From Bacteroides sp. (lineage in GTDB: Bacteria > Bacteroidota > Bacteroidia > Bacteroidales > Bacteroidaceae), in the NCBI RefSeq assembly GCF_030151085.1, contig NZ_JASLER010000093.1:1-64000 (forward strand): a stretch of DNA of 64,000 bases, given 5' to 3'. The notes below the pieces were generated by a model, which searched no databases, was not told the DNA's origin, and saw only the letters and a program-made list of their open reading frames with translations. Shown here piece after piece: positions 17,156 to 26,661 of this stretch (the stretch's first letter is position 1; each line of letters starts with the position of its first letter). The translations under genes were made by a program, and so were the position numbers.

Positions 17156-20100
17156 ATGATCAACAAACATGAAAAGCTGAGACTACTTACGTTGTTATCG
17201 TTTTTATTTTTCATTGGTACAATGAATGCCAGCGGACAAGAAAGACTTATAACGATCAATGTAAAAAATGTTTCATTAAGTGAGGTATTTAGTGTCATTG
17301 AAAAACAAACTACTTACCGTTTCTCTTATCGCGATGTCATAATAGACTCTGCAAAGAACATTACGATTTCAGAGGTGAATGTGTCTGTTCCATATATTCT
17401 TGATTTAGTGCTGAAAGACAGAAATTTGAACTACGATATTGTATCACCTAAATCTATTGTTATTTCTGATAAACATCCTGGTTTACCGAATAAACAAAGT
17501 TCGAGAAACATAACCGGTATAGTGAAAGATATATATGGTGAGCCTGTTATAGGAGCTAATATTTTAATAAAAGGCACTACTAACGGAGTTATTTCCGATA
17601 TTGATGGAAAGTTTTCCTTTAATGATATTCAACTAGGTTCTGTATTGGAAGTTTCTTATATAGGGTTTGACATGCAGGAAGTAAAGCTGAAAGATGGTGC
17701 TCCATTGATTATTATATTGAAGGAAAATTCTACTCTTCTTGAAGAATTAGTAGTAATTGGTTACGGTACGGTGCGTAAACGCGACTTGACAGGTGCTGTA
17801 TCGCAAATTAATGCTGATCAGATACAGAAAGGTCCGGTAACTAATATCTTGCAATCTGTACAAGGACGGATTGCTGGATTTCAGATTACTCCAAGTTCAG
17901 GACAACCGGGAGCAGATAATAATGTACTTGTTCATGGAACACAATCCATAAACGGAACTAATGCTCCAATCTATGTAATAGATGGAACAATTTCTGAAAA
18001 TATAAGTAACCTTAATCCTCAGGACATTGAAACTTTCACTGTATTGAAAGATGCTTCGGCTGTGGCCATTTATGGTTCACGTGCAGCAAATGGAGTGGTT
18101 GTTATTAATACAAGACGTGGTAAATCGGATGAAAAGCCTACTATCTCATTTAAAACGGAACAGAGTTTCCAGCAAGAAGGAAATTTAAAAATAAACTATC
18201 TGAATGCTGTACAATGGCTTGAAATAGCTACCGAAGCCTATAAAAACGGTGGGAAAGATATTCCTTGGGGTGATAGTGATTTAGAGAAAGTGAAAGGTAA
18301 TGATAATTGTTGGCCGGATTTGATGAAACGGACTGGTTATTTGACTAATAATAATCTGTCAATAACCGGGGGCAGCAAGAATTCTAATTATTTTGTTTCG
18401 CTGAATTATTTGTATAATGAAGGTATAATCAAAGATCAAAGCTATAATCGTCTTAATTTACGTTTGAATAGCGATCATAAAATTGGTACTAGAATCAAAT
18501 TTGGTCATTCAGTCAATTTGTATGCCTCTGAGCAAACATCCCAACGTGATTTTGACTATCGTGATACGTATGCGGCATCTTTTCGTTACTCTCCTTTAAA
18601 TGCAATGTATGGTCCGGATGACGATTTTGCCACAATCTCTAATACATATTTACAAAGTAAGACTCCTAGTCCATTGTGGATGCTAAGCAACTCAGACAGA
18701 ACCACACGTAATAAAGGTATTGATGGAAACCTCTATTTGGCTATTGATATATTAGAGGGGTTGAAATTTACTGCACGCGTAAGTGGTGAATGGAAGAATC
18801 GCTATTCAAATGATTTTATTGGTGCTATGGAAACGAAGTATGGTATGGAAGGTAGCAATGTCAATAAAGTGACTAAAACCAATGCTGAGACGTTTCATTG
18901 GATTACTGATTATATTCTGGATTATCAAAAGACATTTAATCAGATTCATTCATTGTCAGCGATGGTAGGCTATTCGGTAGAGAAACAAACTTTTGAAGAT
19001 TTGATGGGAAGTCGTGGAAATACTCCAAGTAATGAAATTAAATTCTTGAATGCAGGTGATCCGAGTACGGCACTGAATAGTAATTCATGGAGTGAATGGA
19101 GTTTTCTTTCTCAATTCGGACGTTTAGCCTATTCATTGAAAGATAAATATTATCTCAGTGGCACGTTGCGTCGGGATGGTTCATCTCGGTTAGCAAAAGA
19201 AAAGTATGGTGTATTTCCTTCTGTGTCTGCTGCCTGGCGTATAGGTGAAGAGAAATTTATGGATGCATTCGATTGGTTGGATGAATTGAAACTTCGTTTG
19301 AGTTGGGGTACTGTTGGTAATGTTCTAAGTATCAATCCTTATGGAACATCTGTTTATCTTTCTCAGCAAAATGCGGTTTTTAATGAAAAAGTTGTTGCCG
19401 GATATACTTCGGCGAATGCAGTCAATACGGATTTAAAATGGGAGAGTACTGACAAGAAAAATATAGGTTTTGACTTTTCATTGTTTAGGAACTCCCTTTA
19501 TGTAGTAGCAGATTTTTATATAGAAGATACGAAGAATTTATTGTTCAATCAACCTATAGCTACTTCTGTTGGTCTTTCAGGCAGTCCATATATCAATGCC
19601 GGACATATACGTAATACAGGTATTGACTTTGAAATAGGATATAGGCGTACTATTGGTGATTGGAAGTTTGACGTTAATTTCAATGCTTCCCGTGTACATA
19701 ACGAAGTTGTAGATTTGGAAGGACGTGATTTGACAACCTCTGGTATACAAGAAGGCTATCCTATTGGAAGCTTCTATGGTTATGTTTCAAATGGTATAAT
19801 TCGCACTCAGGAAGATCTGGATAATAATCCCCATTATGCTGGAAAAAAGATAGGTGATATATGGTTTAAAGATATCAATGGATATGATGAAGACGGAAAT
19901 CTGACTGGTAAACCAGATGGTAAAGTGAATACAGCTGATAGAGCATTGTTTGGGAAGATATTTCCTGATTTCAATTATGGTTTGGCAGGTTCAGTTAGTT
20001 ACAAAAACTTTACTCTTCAACTTTTGCTTCAGGGAGTTCAGGGGATTGAGAAAAATATGTTGAATGGTGGTTATGCTACAGATATGTTTGGTGGAGAGCC

Positions 20101-20431
20101 GAATATGGAAGCGGATTATATTCTTGACAGATATGATGCTATAAAGAATCCTAACGGAAAATATCCTCGTGTGGCGGTAGGAGATCCGGGACAAAATCAA
20201 CAATTTTCTGATTTTTGGTTGATTGATGCTTCTTATCTGAGTATTCGTAATTTGAACCTTGGTTATAACTTTCCGAAAAGTATCTGTAAAAAGTTTGGTA
20301 TGGAAAGTTTAAGTACTTATGTTGGAGCTCAGAATCTATATACTTTTGGAAATGAGTATTCTGAAATCAGCAGTACAGTAACGGTTCCGATGCCATGTAC
20401 TTTTACGTTCGGATTTCAATTTGCATTTTAA
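17156..20431 (+). CDS. SusC-family TonB-dependent transporter with STN domain
   Basis: Outer-membrane barrel importing oligosaccharides with the SusD lid. The signal peptide ends near MNASGQ. An STN signalling domain at about 35-105 (ITINVKNVSLSEVFSVIEKQ) touches FecR. A carboxypeptidase-regulatory-like domain at about 120-195 (GIVKDIYGEPVIGANILIKG) leads to the TonB-box/plug region (LEELVVIGYGTVRKRDLTGA, then VLKDASAVAIYGSRAANGVVVI). The 22-strand barrel fills the rest and ends in FTFGFQFAF. 1091 residues. The STN domain ties this transporter to the sigma/anti-sigma pair, so substrate binding switches on its own operon. Probable cargo is desialylated host glycan, judging from flanking GH33 and GH2 genes. 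Confidence 0.95.
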   Translation: MINKHEKLRLLTLLSFLFFIGTMNASGQERLITINVKNVSLSEVFSVIEKQTTYRFSYRDVIIDSAKNITISEVNVSVPYILDLVLKDRNLNYDIVSPKSIVISDKHPGLPNKQSSRNITGIVKDIYGEPVIGANILIKGTTNGVISDIDGKFSFNDIQLGSVLEVSYIGFDMQEVKLKDGAPLIIILKENSTLLEELVVIGYGTVRKRDLTGAVSQINADQIQKGPVTNILQSVQGRIAGFQITPSSGQPGADNNVLVHGTQSINGTNAPIYVIDGTISENISNLNPQDIETFTVLKDASAVAIYGSRAANGVVVINTRRGKSDEKPTISFKTEQSFQQEGNLKINYLNAVQWLEIATEAYKNGGKDIPWGDSDLEKVKGNDNCWPDLMKRTGYLTNNNLSITGGSKNSNYFVSLNYLYNEGIIKDQSYNRLNLRLNSDHKIGTRIKFGHSVNLYASEQTSQRDFDYRDTYAASFRYSPLNAMYGPDDDFATISNTYLQSKTPSPLWMLSNSDRTTRNKGIDGNLYLAIDILEGLKFTARVSGEWKNRYSNDFIGAMETKYGMEGSNVNKVTKTNAETFHWITDYILDYQKTFNQIHSLSAMVGYSVEKQTFEDLMGSRGNTPSNEIKFLNAGDPSTALNSNSWSEWSFLSQFGRLAYSLKDKYYLSGTLRRDGSSRLAKEKYGVFPSVSAAWRIGEEKFMDAFDWLDELKLRLSWGTVGNVLSINPYGTSVYLSQQNAVFNEKVVAGYTSANAVNTDLKWESTDKKNIGFDFSLFRNSLYVVADFYIEDTKNLLFNQPIATSVGLSGSPYINAGHIRNTGIDFEIGYRRTIGDWKFDVNFNASRVHNEVVDLEGRDLTTSGIQEGYPIGSFYGYVSNGIIRTQEDLDNNPHYAGKKIGDIWFKDINGYDEDGNLTGKPDGKVNTADRALFGKIFPDFNYGLAGSVSYKNFTLQLLLQGVQGIEKNMLNGGYATDMFGGEPNMEADYILDRYDAIKNPNGKYPRVAVGDPGQNQQFSDFWLIDASYLSIRNLNLGYNFPKSICKKFGMESLSTYVGAQNLYTFGNEYSEISSTVTVPMPCTFTFGFQFAF

Positions 20432-20461
20432 ATAATAGTATAATTCAAAGTATCGTTAATT

Positions 20462-22111
20462 ATGAAAAGAAATATATTTAATAGAAAAATGCTTGCAGCA
20501 TTCTGTTTGTTATTGACAATGTCTGCTTGTTCGGATAGCTTCCTTGATATACAACCTAAAGATAAACCAGGGACAGATAATTTTCTGAATAATTTGTCGT
20601 CTGCACAGGATCTTGTAGTAGCCTCATTTAATCCTTGGGTAACCCAACAGCAAATGTATGGTAAACGCTTTGCTACAGTATGTGATGCACTAACGGATGA
20701 TGGAGGGCTTCGTCTTAATGGCAATGATTTAATTCAAGTACTGGATTGGAATATAACACCGGTTTTGAATTACCCAACTGATTGGTGGAAATATTCGTAT
20801 CAAAGTGTGAATGCAGCAAACTATGCCATTCAGGAGATACCTAAATTGAAAAACAAAGGTTTTACGGATGCTGAAATTAATCCATATATTGCTGTTGCAC
20901 GTTTCATGCGTGCTTATAACTATATGTTTTTAACTACATTCTATGGAGATATTCCTTTGATTTTGACTTCTTTGACGTCTATTGATGAGTTTTCTCAGCC
21001 GCGAACTTCTGTTGCTGCAGTTTATGAAAAGATTATTGAGGATTTCTCTTTTGCCAAAGAGAACCTGACAAAAGATGGCAACGGTTATAAAGGTATGCCT
21101 ACTCGTGCTACGGGGGCGGCTTACTTAGCAAAAGCTTATCTGTATAATAAAGACTATACAAATGCAGAAAAAATGGCACGCGAAGCAATTCAGATAGCTG
21201 AAGCCGATGGATATCGTTTGATTGATGATTATGAATCAATATTCAGCATTGACAATGAACAAAATCCGGAATTGTTATTCTATTTTTCTTACGAACGCAA
21301 TAGTGGATTGTGGGAGCAGAACTTTTGTGTTGAAAGGAATGTGAGAGATTTACCTACAGGATTGAAATATATTCAAGGAGGTGATGGATGGGGATATTGT
21401 TTGCCTACCCGTAGTCTTTATGATACTTATGAACCGAATGATCCTCGTCGGGAATATACTTTGTACTATCAAGGATCTGTTTTCGGCATATATACTCCGT
21501 CTGCTCCACTGAATCTTGATTATCATAGTTATGATAGTAAAGGAAGTCCGGTGACAACTCCTATAACTTACAAGACTGGTGATAAAGTGATCTATGACTA
21601 TAAGTGGTCTCCTACCGGATTGAATGTGAAGAAGCTTACTGAAGATTTAAGCGGATTGACCAATGTACGTTATGCCGGATTAGATTGGCCCGTTATGCGC
21701 ATGGCAGATCTTTATCTGTTCTTGGCTGAGGCTTTGGCTGAACAGGGTAAAGAAGAGGCGTTAGTGTGGGTTAATAAAGTTCGTTCGAGAGCTTCTGTCA
21801 ATATGCCTCCTAAATCAACTTTAGATGGGAACTTAATTGATATTGTAAGACATGAAAGAAGAGTGGAACTTGCCATGGAAGGTGGACGTATATTCGATTT
21901 ACTTCGTTGGGATGCAGTGAAATCCATTTTTGGAAATGGGAAGCAGATAAAACTCCACTTCTATTCAGATTATTTGCCGGAGACAAGTAGTGATAAGTTT
22001 AAAACTGTACCGGGATTAGCTAAATATCCTACAGATCATATTTTGTTTCCTATTCCCCAATATGAATTAGACCAAAACAAATCCATTATTGAAAATAATC
22101 TGGGTTATTGA
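20462..22111 (+). CDS. SusD-family surface glycan-binding lipoprotein
   Basis: Lid subunit of the SusCD importer. 549 residues, lipoprotein signal MKRNIFNRKMLAAFCLLLTMSAC with lipidated Cys23. SusD hallmarks are SFLDIQPKD right after the lipobox, TPR-like helices (AVARFMRAYNYMFLTTFYGDIPL, AAYLAKAYLYNKDYTNAEKMA) and the C-terminal RHERRVELAMEGGRIFDLLRW and FPIPQYELDQNKSI. It starts 30 bases after susC. Glycan specificity is not readable from sequence; flanking sialidase and GH2 suggest a host mucin-type glycan. Confidence 0.95.
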   Translation: MKRNIFNRKMLAAFCLLLTMSACSDSFLDIQPKDKPGTDNFLNNLSSAQDLVVASFNPWVTQQQMYGKRFATVCDALTDDGGLRLNGNDLIQVLDWNITPVLNYPTDWWKYSYQSVNAANYAIQEIPKLKNKGFTDAEINPYIAVARFMRAYNYMFLTTFYGDIPLILTSLTSIDEFSQPRTSVAAVYEKIIEDFSFAKENLTKDGNGYKGMPTRATGAAYLAKAYLYNKDYTNAEKMAREAIQIAEADGYRLIDDYESIFSIDNEQNPELLFYFSYERNSGLWEQNFCVERNVRDLPTGLKYIQGGDGWGYCLPTRSLYDTYEPNDPRREYTLYYQGSVFGIYTPSAPLNLDYHSYDSKGSPVTTPITYKTGDKVIYDYKWSPTGLNVKKLTEDLSGLTNVRYAGLDWPVMRMADLYLFLAEALAEQGKEEALVWVNKVRSRASVNMPPKSTLDGNLIDIVRHERRVELAMEGGRIFDLLRWDAVKSIFGNGKQIKLHFYSDYLPETSSDKFKTVPGLAKYPTDHILFPIPQYELDQNKSIIENNLGY

Positions 22112-22175
22112 TTAATTGGAGGAATGCCGATTTCTCGTAAAGTTATTGGTATTCCTCTTCCTATACAATTTTTAT

Positions 22176-25112
22176 ATGGAAAAATATTTATTTATGTTGT
22201 TGTCATTGTTCCTAATGCCAACTAACAACACAGCACAGATTCTAAATAGTTTAAAAGATGTGGTTAAACCCACAGAATCTTCATTTGTCAGTTCCTTAAA
22301 TGGTCAATGGGATTTTTATTTTATAAATGGAACAGACTGGAAAGACCAAGAATTGTTTTATCAAGTAAATTATGATGCGAATAAATGGGATAAAATAAAA
22401 GTACCGGGATGTTGGGACGCATTGGGGTACGTAGAACCTAAATATGCTAATCCGGATGATATAAACGGATTGTATAGAAAGCATTTTACTGTTCCAAAAG
22501 AGTGGAAGGGAAAGCATGTCTTTTTGAGTTTTGATGGTGTACTACGAGGATATGAATTGTGGATAAATGAGGAGTATGTGGGAAAATGGGAATCTTCTTA
22601 TAATACTTGTCATTTTGATATTACCGATTTTTTGAAAGCTGGAGGAAATATGTTGGCAGTCAGAGTTTATACGCATTATAAAGGCTTTGATTTCGATGGT
22701 AATGATGATTGGGGACAAGTTGGTATAAATCGCAATGTTTCATTATTTGCTGTGCCCGAAACTCACCTTAATGATTTTACATTACATACAGAAAAAGTTT
22801 CTACTCTTAGTGCCAGAGTTAAAATGACATTTGGCATTTCATCTTTTTCTAATGGTATATCGGACAATGCCTACGTGAAGGGGTGCATTAAGGATCCGAA
22901 TGGCAAAACAGTGGCAGAATTTAAACAGCTACTTCAAAAAGGAACAAGCCAGATACGAGAAGATATAATGATAGAGAATCCTCTTTTATGGAATGCAGAA
23001 ACTCCTCATCTTTATAGTTTGGAATATTCACTTTATGCTCCAAAATTTATGCAGAAGTTTACAACTAAATTCGGAGTACGTGAAGTGCTGGTAGAGAAGA
23101 ATGTGATTAAGTTGAATGGAGAGAAACTGAAACTACGTGGAGTGGATTTGCATGAAACAGATCCTTTCCATGGGAAGGTAGTAAGTGAAGCGATGAACTT
23201 GAAGGATTTAAAGATGATGAAAGATGCGAATATTAATTTTATCCGTTGTTCTCATTATCCACGTGATCCACGCTTTTATGAATTGTGTGATTCAATAGGT
23301 ATGTATGTTATGAATGAAATTCCTTTTGGATATGGTGATTCGCATTTATATGATAAATCTTATCAGGATATATTGTTGACAAGAGCCGATGCAACGGTTC
23401 GTAGGGATAAGAATCATCCTTCAATTTTATTTTGGAGTATAGGTAATGAAAACCCATTGACGCCTATTGCTGAAGAAACAGGTAGATACGTGAAGAAAAT
23501 GGATCCTACACGTCCTATATGTTATCCAATGATTCATAACTACTTCCTGAGTTTAGATTTTAATATACCGGACTTTGTCGATGTGTTTGCACCTCATTAC
23601 CCTCCGGTTGCTACTTTAAGGTATTACGCTGAAGCTGCCAAACGGCCAGTGATCCTGACTGAATATTGCCATTCATTAGGACAATCTTTCGAACAACATA
23701 AAGAATTATGGGAATTGATTGAGCAGAATGACAACTTGGCTGGAGGCTGTGTTTGGGAGTGGGTAGATCAAGGTATGGTTGATCGAGTGTCTAAATTCCC
23801 CAGTAAGTATGCTTGGACAAATAAACTGTGGTTGAAAGACACGACTTGCATTACTTTGGAAGGTAATGCAGGTGCTGATGGAATGCTTTATGCAACTCGT
23901 ATTCCCTTGAGTAATTACTATGAGTTACGGAAAAACTATGCTCAAGCTCCTGTTATGACGAAACAACTGATAGGAAAAAAGGGCGCTAACCATTTTGAAT
24001 TAGAGGTTGCTAATAGATTCGATTTTGTAGACCTTGCCGGGAAAGTTTATTTTGAATGGCGCTTATTGGACGGTAAATTGAAAATAGCCGGAGCAAAGAC
24101 GACCATTCAATGTCCTGCAAAAGCAAAGTCACACATTCCGGTAGATTTGGAATTGAATGAGGAGCCAGCTGATAAATTTTATCGCATGGAAGTAGATGTG
24201 CGTACGGTTGAAGGATATTGTATTGGTAGTTATTCAATCCCAATCATATCAGATAAAGGTCTCTTTGCTAATAATTTATTTGGTTTGGTAGAGGAGCAAA
24301 ACATTGGAGTGGACACTGTTAAACTGGCTTATCAATTAGCTGAATGGTTTCAAAAATATCCTTTGATGAGAGTAGGGCGCAAGTTCAGCATGTCTGAAGA
24401 ATTGCGAGCAAAGAAAAAAGCAATAGAAAAATATTTAGTCGAGCCCACTAAAATATTGCGGAAGGTTGAAGGCGAAAAATGGATTCAGAAAGCAGATTAT
24501 ATAAACTCATCCATATCCTCTAGTGGTGAAGTCATTTATGAAACATTGGCTAATGGGGTTATTGGAATGAATTATTCCTTTACTCCACATACAAAAGGTA
24601 AAATGCTCTTAGAAAGTGGAAGTGCTTTCTTACTAAATAGTGACTATAAGCATATTCAATGGTTAGGCTTTGGTCCTTACGCATCTTATCCGGGAAAACA
24701 GTCTGCAAATGAATATGGTCTTCATTCGGTAAGTGTTGATAATCTATATTTCGAAGGAAACAGGATGGGTATTGATGCTTTAGTTTGTACGGATGATAGT
24801 GGCAATGGCTTCCTTGTAATAGCTCCACATAGTAATATTAATTTTGAGCAGACGGATAGGGGAGTTGTTTTATCGTTTAATGCAGTAGTTTCCGGACTTT
24901 GCGGAAAGTTGCGTGAAACGGCTTATCCGGTATATACTGATGATGTAGAGCAAATAAGTGGAAGCATTTTTTTATACCCGTTGTCTGAAGGAAAATGGCC
25001 GGAGGCAGTTACCACATTATTTGAACAGCCGAAAGATATGGTACCATCAGAAAATCCATTCTTATCAGTGTATGATACATACTTGATGAAATATTTAGAT
25101 ATTGTTAATTGA
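22176..25112 (+). CDS. GH2 glycoside hydrolase, beta-galactosidase-like
   Basis: Secreted enzyme of about 978 residues. The signal peptide is MEKYLFMLLSLFLMPTNNTAQ. The sugar-binding jelly roll has NGQWDFYFINGTDWKD and RVYTHYKGFDFDGNDDWGQVG, followed by Ig-like domains and the TIM barrel. The acid/base is Glu425 in WSIGNENP and the nucleophile is Glu496 in ILTEYCHS. C-terminal LacZ-like domain 5 includes IQWLGFGPYASYPGKQ. The family points to beta-galactosidase; glucuronidase or mannosidase is less likely. The frame is open from a TTG at 22116, but that lies on the GGAGG, and the ATG at 22176 starts the signal peptide. Last gene of the locus, likely removing galactose after sialic acid is cut. 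Confidence 0.93.
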   Translation: MEKYLFMLLSLFLMPTNNTAQILNSLKDVVKPTESSFVSSLNGQWDFYFINGTDWKDQELFYQVNYDANKWDKIKVPGCWDALGYVEPKYANPDDINGLYRKHFTVPKEWKGKHVFLSFDGVLRGYELWINEEYVGKWESSYNTCHFDITDFLKAGGNMLAVRVYTHYKGFDFDGNDDWGQVGINRNVSLFAVPETHLNDFTLHTEKVSTLSARVKMTFGISSFSNGISDNAYVKGCIKDPNGKTVAEFKQLLQKGTSQIREDIMIENPLLWNAETPHLYSLEYSLYAPKFMQKFTTKFGVREVLVEKNVIKLNGEKLKLRGVDLHETDPFHGKVVSEAMNLKDLKMMKDANINFIRCSHYPRDPRFYELCDSIGMYVMNEIPFGYGDSHLYDKSYQDILLTRADATVRRDKNHPSILFWSIGNENPLTPIAEETGRYVKKMDPTRPICYPMIHNYFLSLDFNIPDFVDVFAPHYPPVATLRYYAEAAKRPVILTEYCHSLGQSFEQHKELWELIEQNDNLAGGCVWEWVDQGMVDRVSKFPSKYAWTNKLWLKDTTCITLEGNAGADGMLYATRIPLSNYYELRKNYAQAPVMTKQLIGKKGANHFELEVANRFDFVDLAGKVYFEWRLLDGKLKIAGAKTTIQCPAKAKSHIPVDLELNEEPADKFYRMEVDVRTVEGYCIGSYSIPIISDKGLFANNLFGLVEEQNIGVDTVKLAYQLAEWFQKYPLMRVGRKFSMSEELRAKKKAIEKYLVEPTKILRKVEGEKWIQKADYINSSISSSGEVIYETLANGVIGMNYSFTPHTKGKMLLESGSAFLLNSDYKHIQWLGFGPYASYPGKQSANEYGLHSVSVDNLYFEGNRMGIDALVCTDDSGNGFLVIAPHSNINFEQTDRGVVLSFNAVVSGLCGKLRETAYPVYTDDVEQISGSIFLYPLSEGKWPEAVTTLFEQPKDMVPSENPFLSVYDTYLMKYLDIVN

Positions 25113-25127
25113 ATTCATACTGTAATA

Positions 25128-25159
25128 GGCCGGGAGCCTCTGTGAAGAGGTTGCCGGTC
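25128..25159 (+). terminator. hairpin ending the sialidase locus
   Basis: GGCCGGGAGCCTC at 25128-25140 pairs with GAGGTTGCCGGTC at 25147-25159 (13 positions, one mismatch, two G-T) around TGTGAA. It lies 15 bases after the GH2 stop. No T-run follows, so termination may need a factor. Confidence 0.5.
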
Positions 25160-25249
25160 AATAATATAAATGTATTTGATACATAGTATCTTACTGACTT
25201 TTCAGAAGAAAACTAATGGGAAAGCAGTCTGTTATTGCCGATCTTTGCA

Positions 25250-25257
25250 TACCTTTG
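25250..25257 (+). promoter_or_regulatory. -7 element before MFS gene
   Basis: TACCTTTG matches TAnnTTTG and ends 30 bases before the ATG at 25288. A second near-match, GATCTTTG, lies just upstream. Confidence 0.5.
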
Positions 25258-25287
25258 CACCCGATTTTCAAAAACGACACATAGATT

Positions 25288-26484
25288 ATGGTACAGACTC
25301 AAACATCACCTGTTCGTAAAATAGCTTTTCCTATCTTGATTGCATTAAGTGTTTCCCACTGTTTGAATGATTTGTTGCAGTCCGTTATTTCGGCTGCATA
25401 TCCTTTGTTGAAAACAGACTTGTCGTTGAGTTTTGCACAGATTGGTTTGATTACGTTGGTGTATCAGATGTCTGCTTCGGTATTTCAGCCAATCACGGGA
25501 TTGATTTTTGATAAACGCCCTATTGCCTGGTCACTACCTATCGGGATGACCTTTTCTTTGGTGGGCATCGTAAGTCTGGCTTTTGCAACTAACCTGTATT
25601 GGTTGATGGTATCGGTGTTTGTAGTGGGCATCGGTTCTTCGGTATTACATCCGGAAGCTTCACGTATCACATTCCTGGCTTCGGGTGGTAAACGAGGATT
25701 GGCACAATCACTCTTTCAAGTAGGTGGAAACTTGGGTGGCTCTCTGGGCCCGTTGTTGGTGGCATTGTTGGTAGCGCCATTTGGCAGACAGTATATTGCC
25801 TGGTTTGCCGTACTTGCTTTGATTGCTATTTGGGTGATGATGCCTATTTGCCGGTGGTATCGTTCATATTTGAATCATCTTAAAAAACGTCCGATGCTTG
25901 CCAAAGTGCAAACTAAACGTCCGCTCTCTGCAAAGATGACAGCATTTGCTGTAGGGGTGCTACTGGTACTTATCTTCTCCAAATACATCTATATGGCCAG
26001 TTTAACGAGTTACTATACATTCTATCTTATACATAAGTTTGGTGTTACTGTTCAGCAATCGCAAATATACCTGTTTGTCTTTCTGGTAGCTACCGCTGCG
26101 GGTACATTGACGGGAGGACCGATAGGTGATAAGGTCGGTCGTAAATTCGTTATTTGGATTTCTATTCTTGGAACAGCTCCTTTCAGTATGCTGATGCCAC
26201 ATGTGGGACTCTTTTGGACAGTGATACTGAGTTTCTGTGTCGGTTTCATGCTTTCGTCCGCTTTTCCTGCTATCCTGTTATATGCACAAGAGTTGTTACC
26301 CGATAAGTTGGGACTTATATCAGGACTATTCTTCGGTTTTGCATTTGGTATTGCGGGTATAGCTTCGGCGGTATTGGGTAATATGGCTGATGATTACGGT
26401 ATAGAAGCTGTATATAATGTATGTGCATTTATGCCATTGTTAGGACTGGTCGCATGGTTCTTACCTAACTTAAAGAAAAGATAA
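25288..26484 (+). CDS. MFS transporter, fosmidomycin-resistance (Fsr)-like
   Basis: A 398-residue inner-membrane protein with about twelve helices. The N-terminal SVSHCLNDLLQSVISAAYPLLK strongly recalls the Fsr family (H-x-x-N/D-D-x-x-Q...P). Also seen: GIGSSVLHPEASRITFLASGG (the SSxxHPE block of Fsr), FQVGGNLGGSLGPLLVALLV and GGPIGDKVGRKFVIW (motif A of the second half). Family members export fosmidomycin or similar small acids. It has its own promoter and is separate from the glycan locus. The true substrate here is unknown. Confidence 0.87.
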   Translation: MVQTQTSPVRKIAFPILIALSVSHCLNDLLQSVISAAYPLLKTDLSLSFAQIGLITLVYQMSASVFQPITGLIFDKRPIAWSLPIGMTFSLVGIVSLAFATNLYWLMVSVFVVGIGSSVLHPEASRITFLASGGKRGLAQSLFQVGGNLGGSLGPLLVALLVAPFGRQYIAWFAVLALIAIWVMMPICRWYRSYLNHLKKRPMLAKVQTKRPLSAKMTAFAVGVLLVLIFSKYIYMASLTSYYTFYLIHKFGVTVQQSQIYLFVFLVATAAGTLTGGPIGDKVGRKFVIWISILGTAPFSMLMPHVGLFWTVILSFCVGFMLSSAFPAILLYAQELLPDKLGLISGLFFGFAFGIAGIASAVLGNMADDYGIEAVYNVCAFMPLLGLVAWFLPNLKKR

Positions 26485-26575
26485 ATGCAACCCATATATA
26501 CACTTTTATAGTCATTTTGTTTGCAAAAACAACATAAATGTATTTTGTTTTGCAGTTTTTAAAATATACTTTCAT

Positions 26576-26583
26576 TATCTTTG
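26576..26583 (+). promoter_or_regulatory. promoter of metalloprotease operon
   Basis: TATCTTTG at 26576-26583 is a perfect -7 element. A TTTG at 26549-26552 lies 23 bases upstream. The leader to the ATG at 26662 is about 70 bases. Confidence 0.6.
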
Positions 26584-26661
26584 CACTTCCTTTTTTATTC
26601 TATGAAGTGGAAGAGAGAGACTTAACGAATTATTTTTGTACTTAAGATAGACTTTGTATTG

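Noticed and set aside
22116..22175. TTG start adding 20 residues to the GH2 enzyme
   Set aside because: The TTG sits on the GGAGG itself. The ATG at 22176 gives a clean signal peptide.
25288..26484. Sugar transporter of the sialidase locus
   Set aside because: The sequence resembles the Fsr efflux family (HCLND, SSVLHPE), has its own promoter, and follows a likely terminator.
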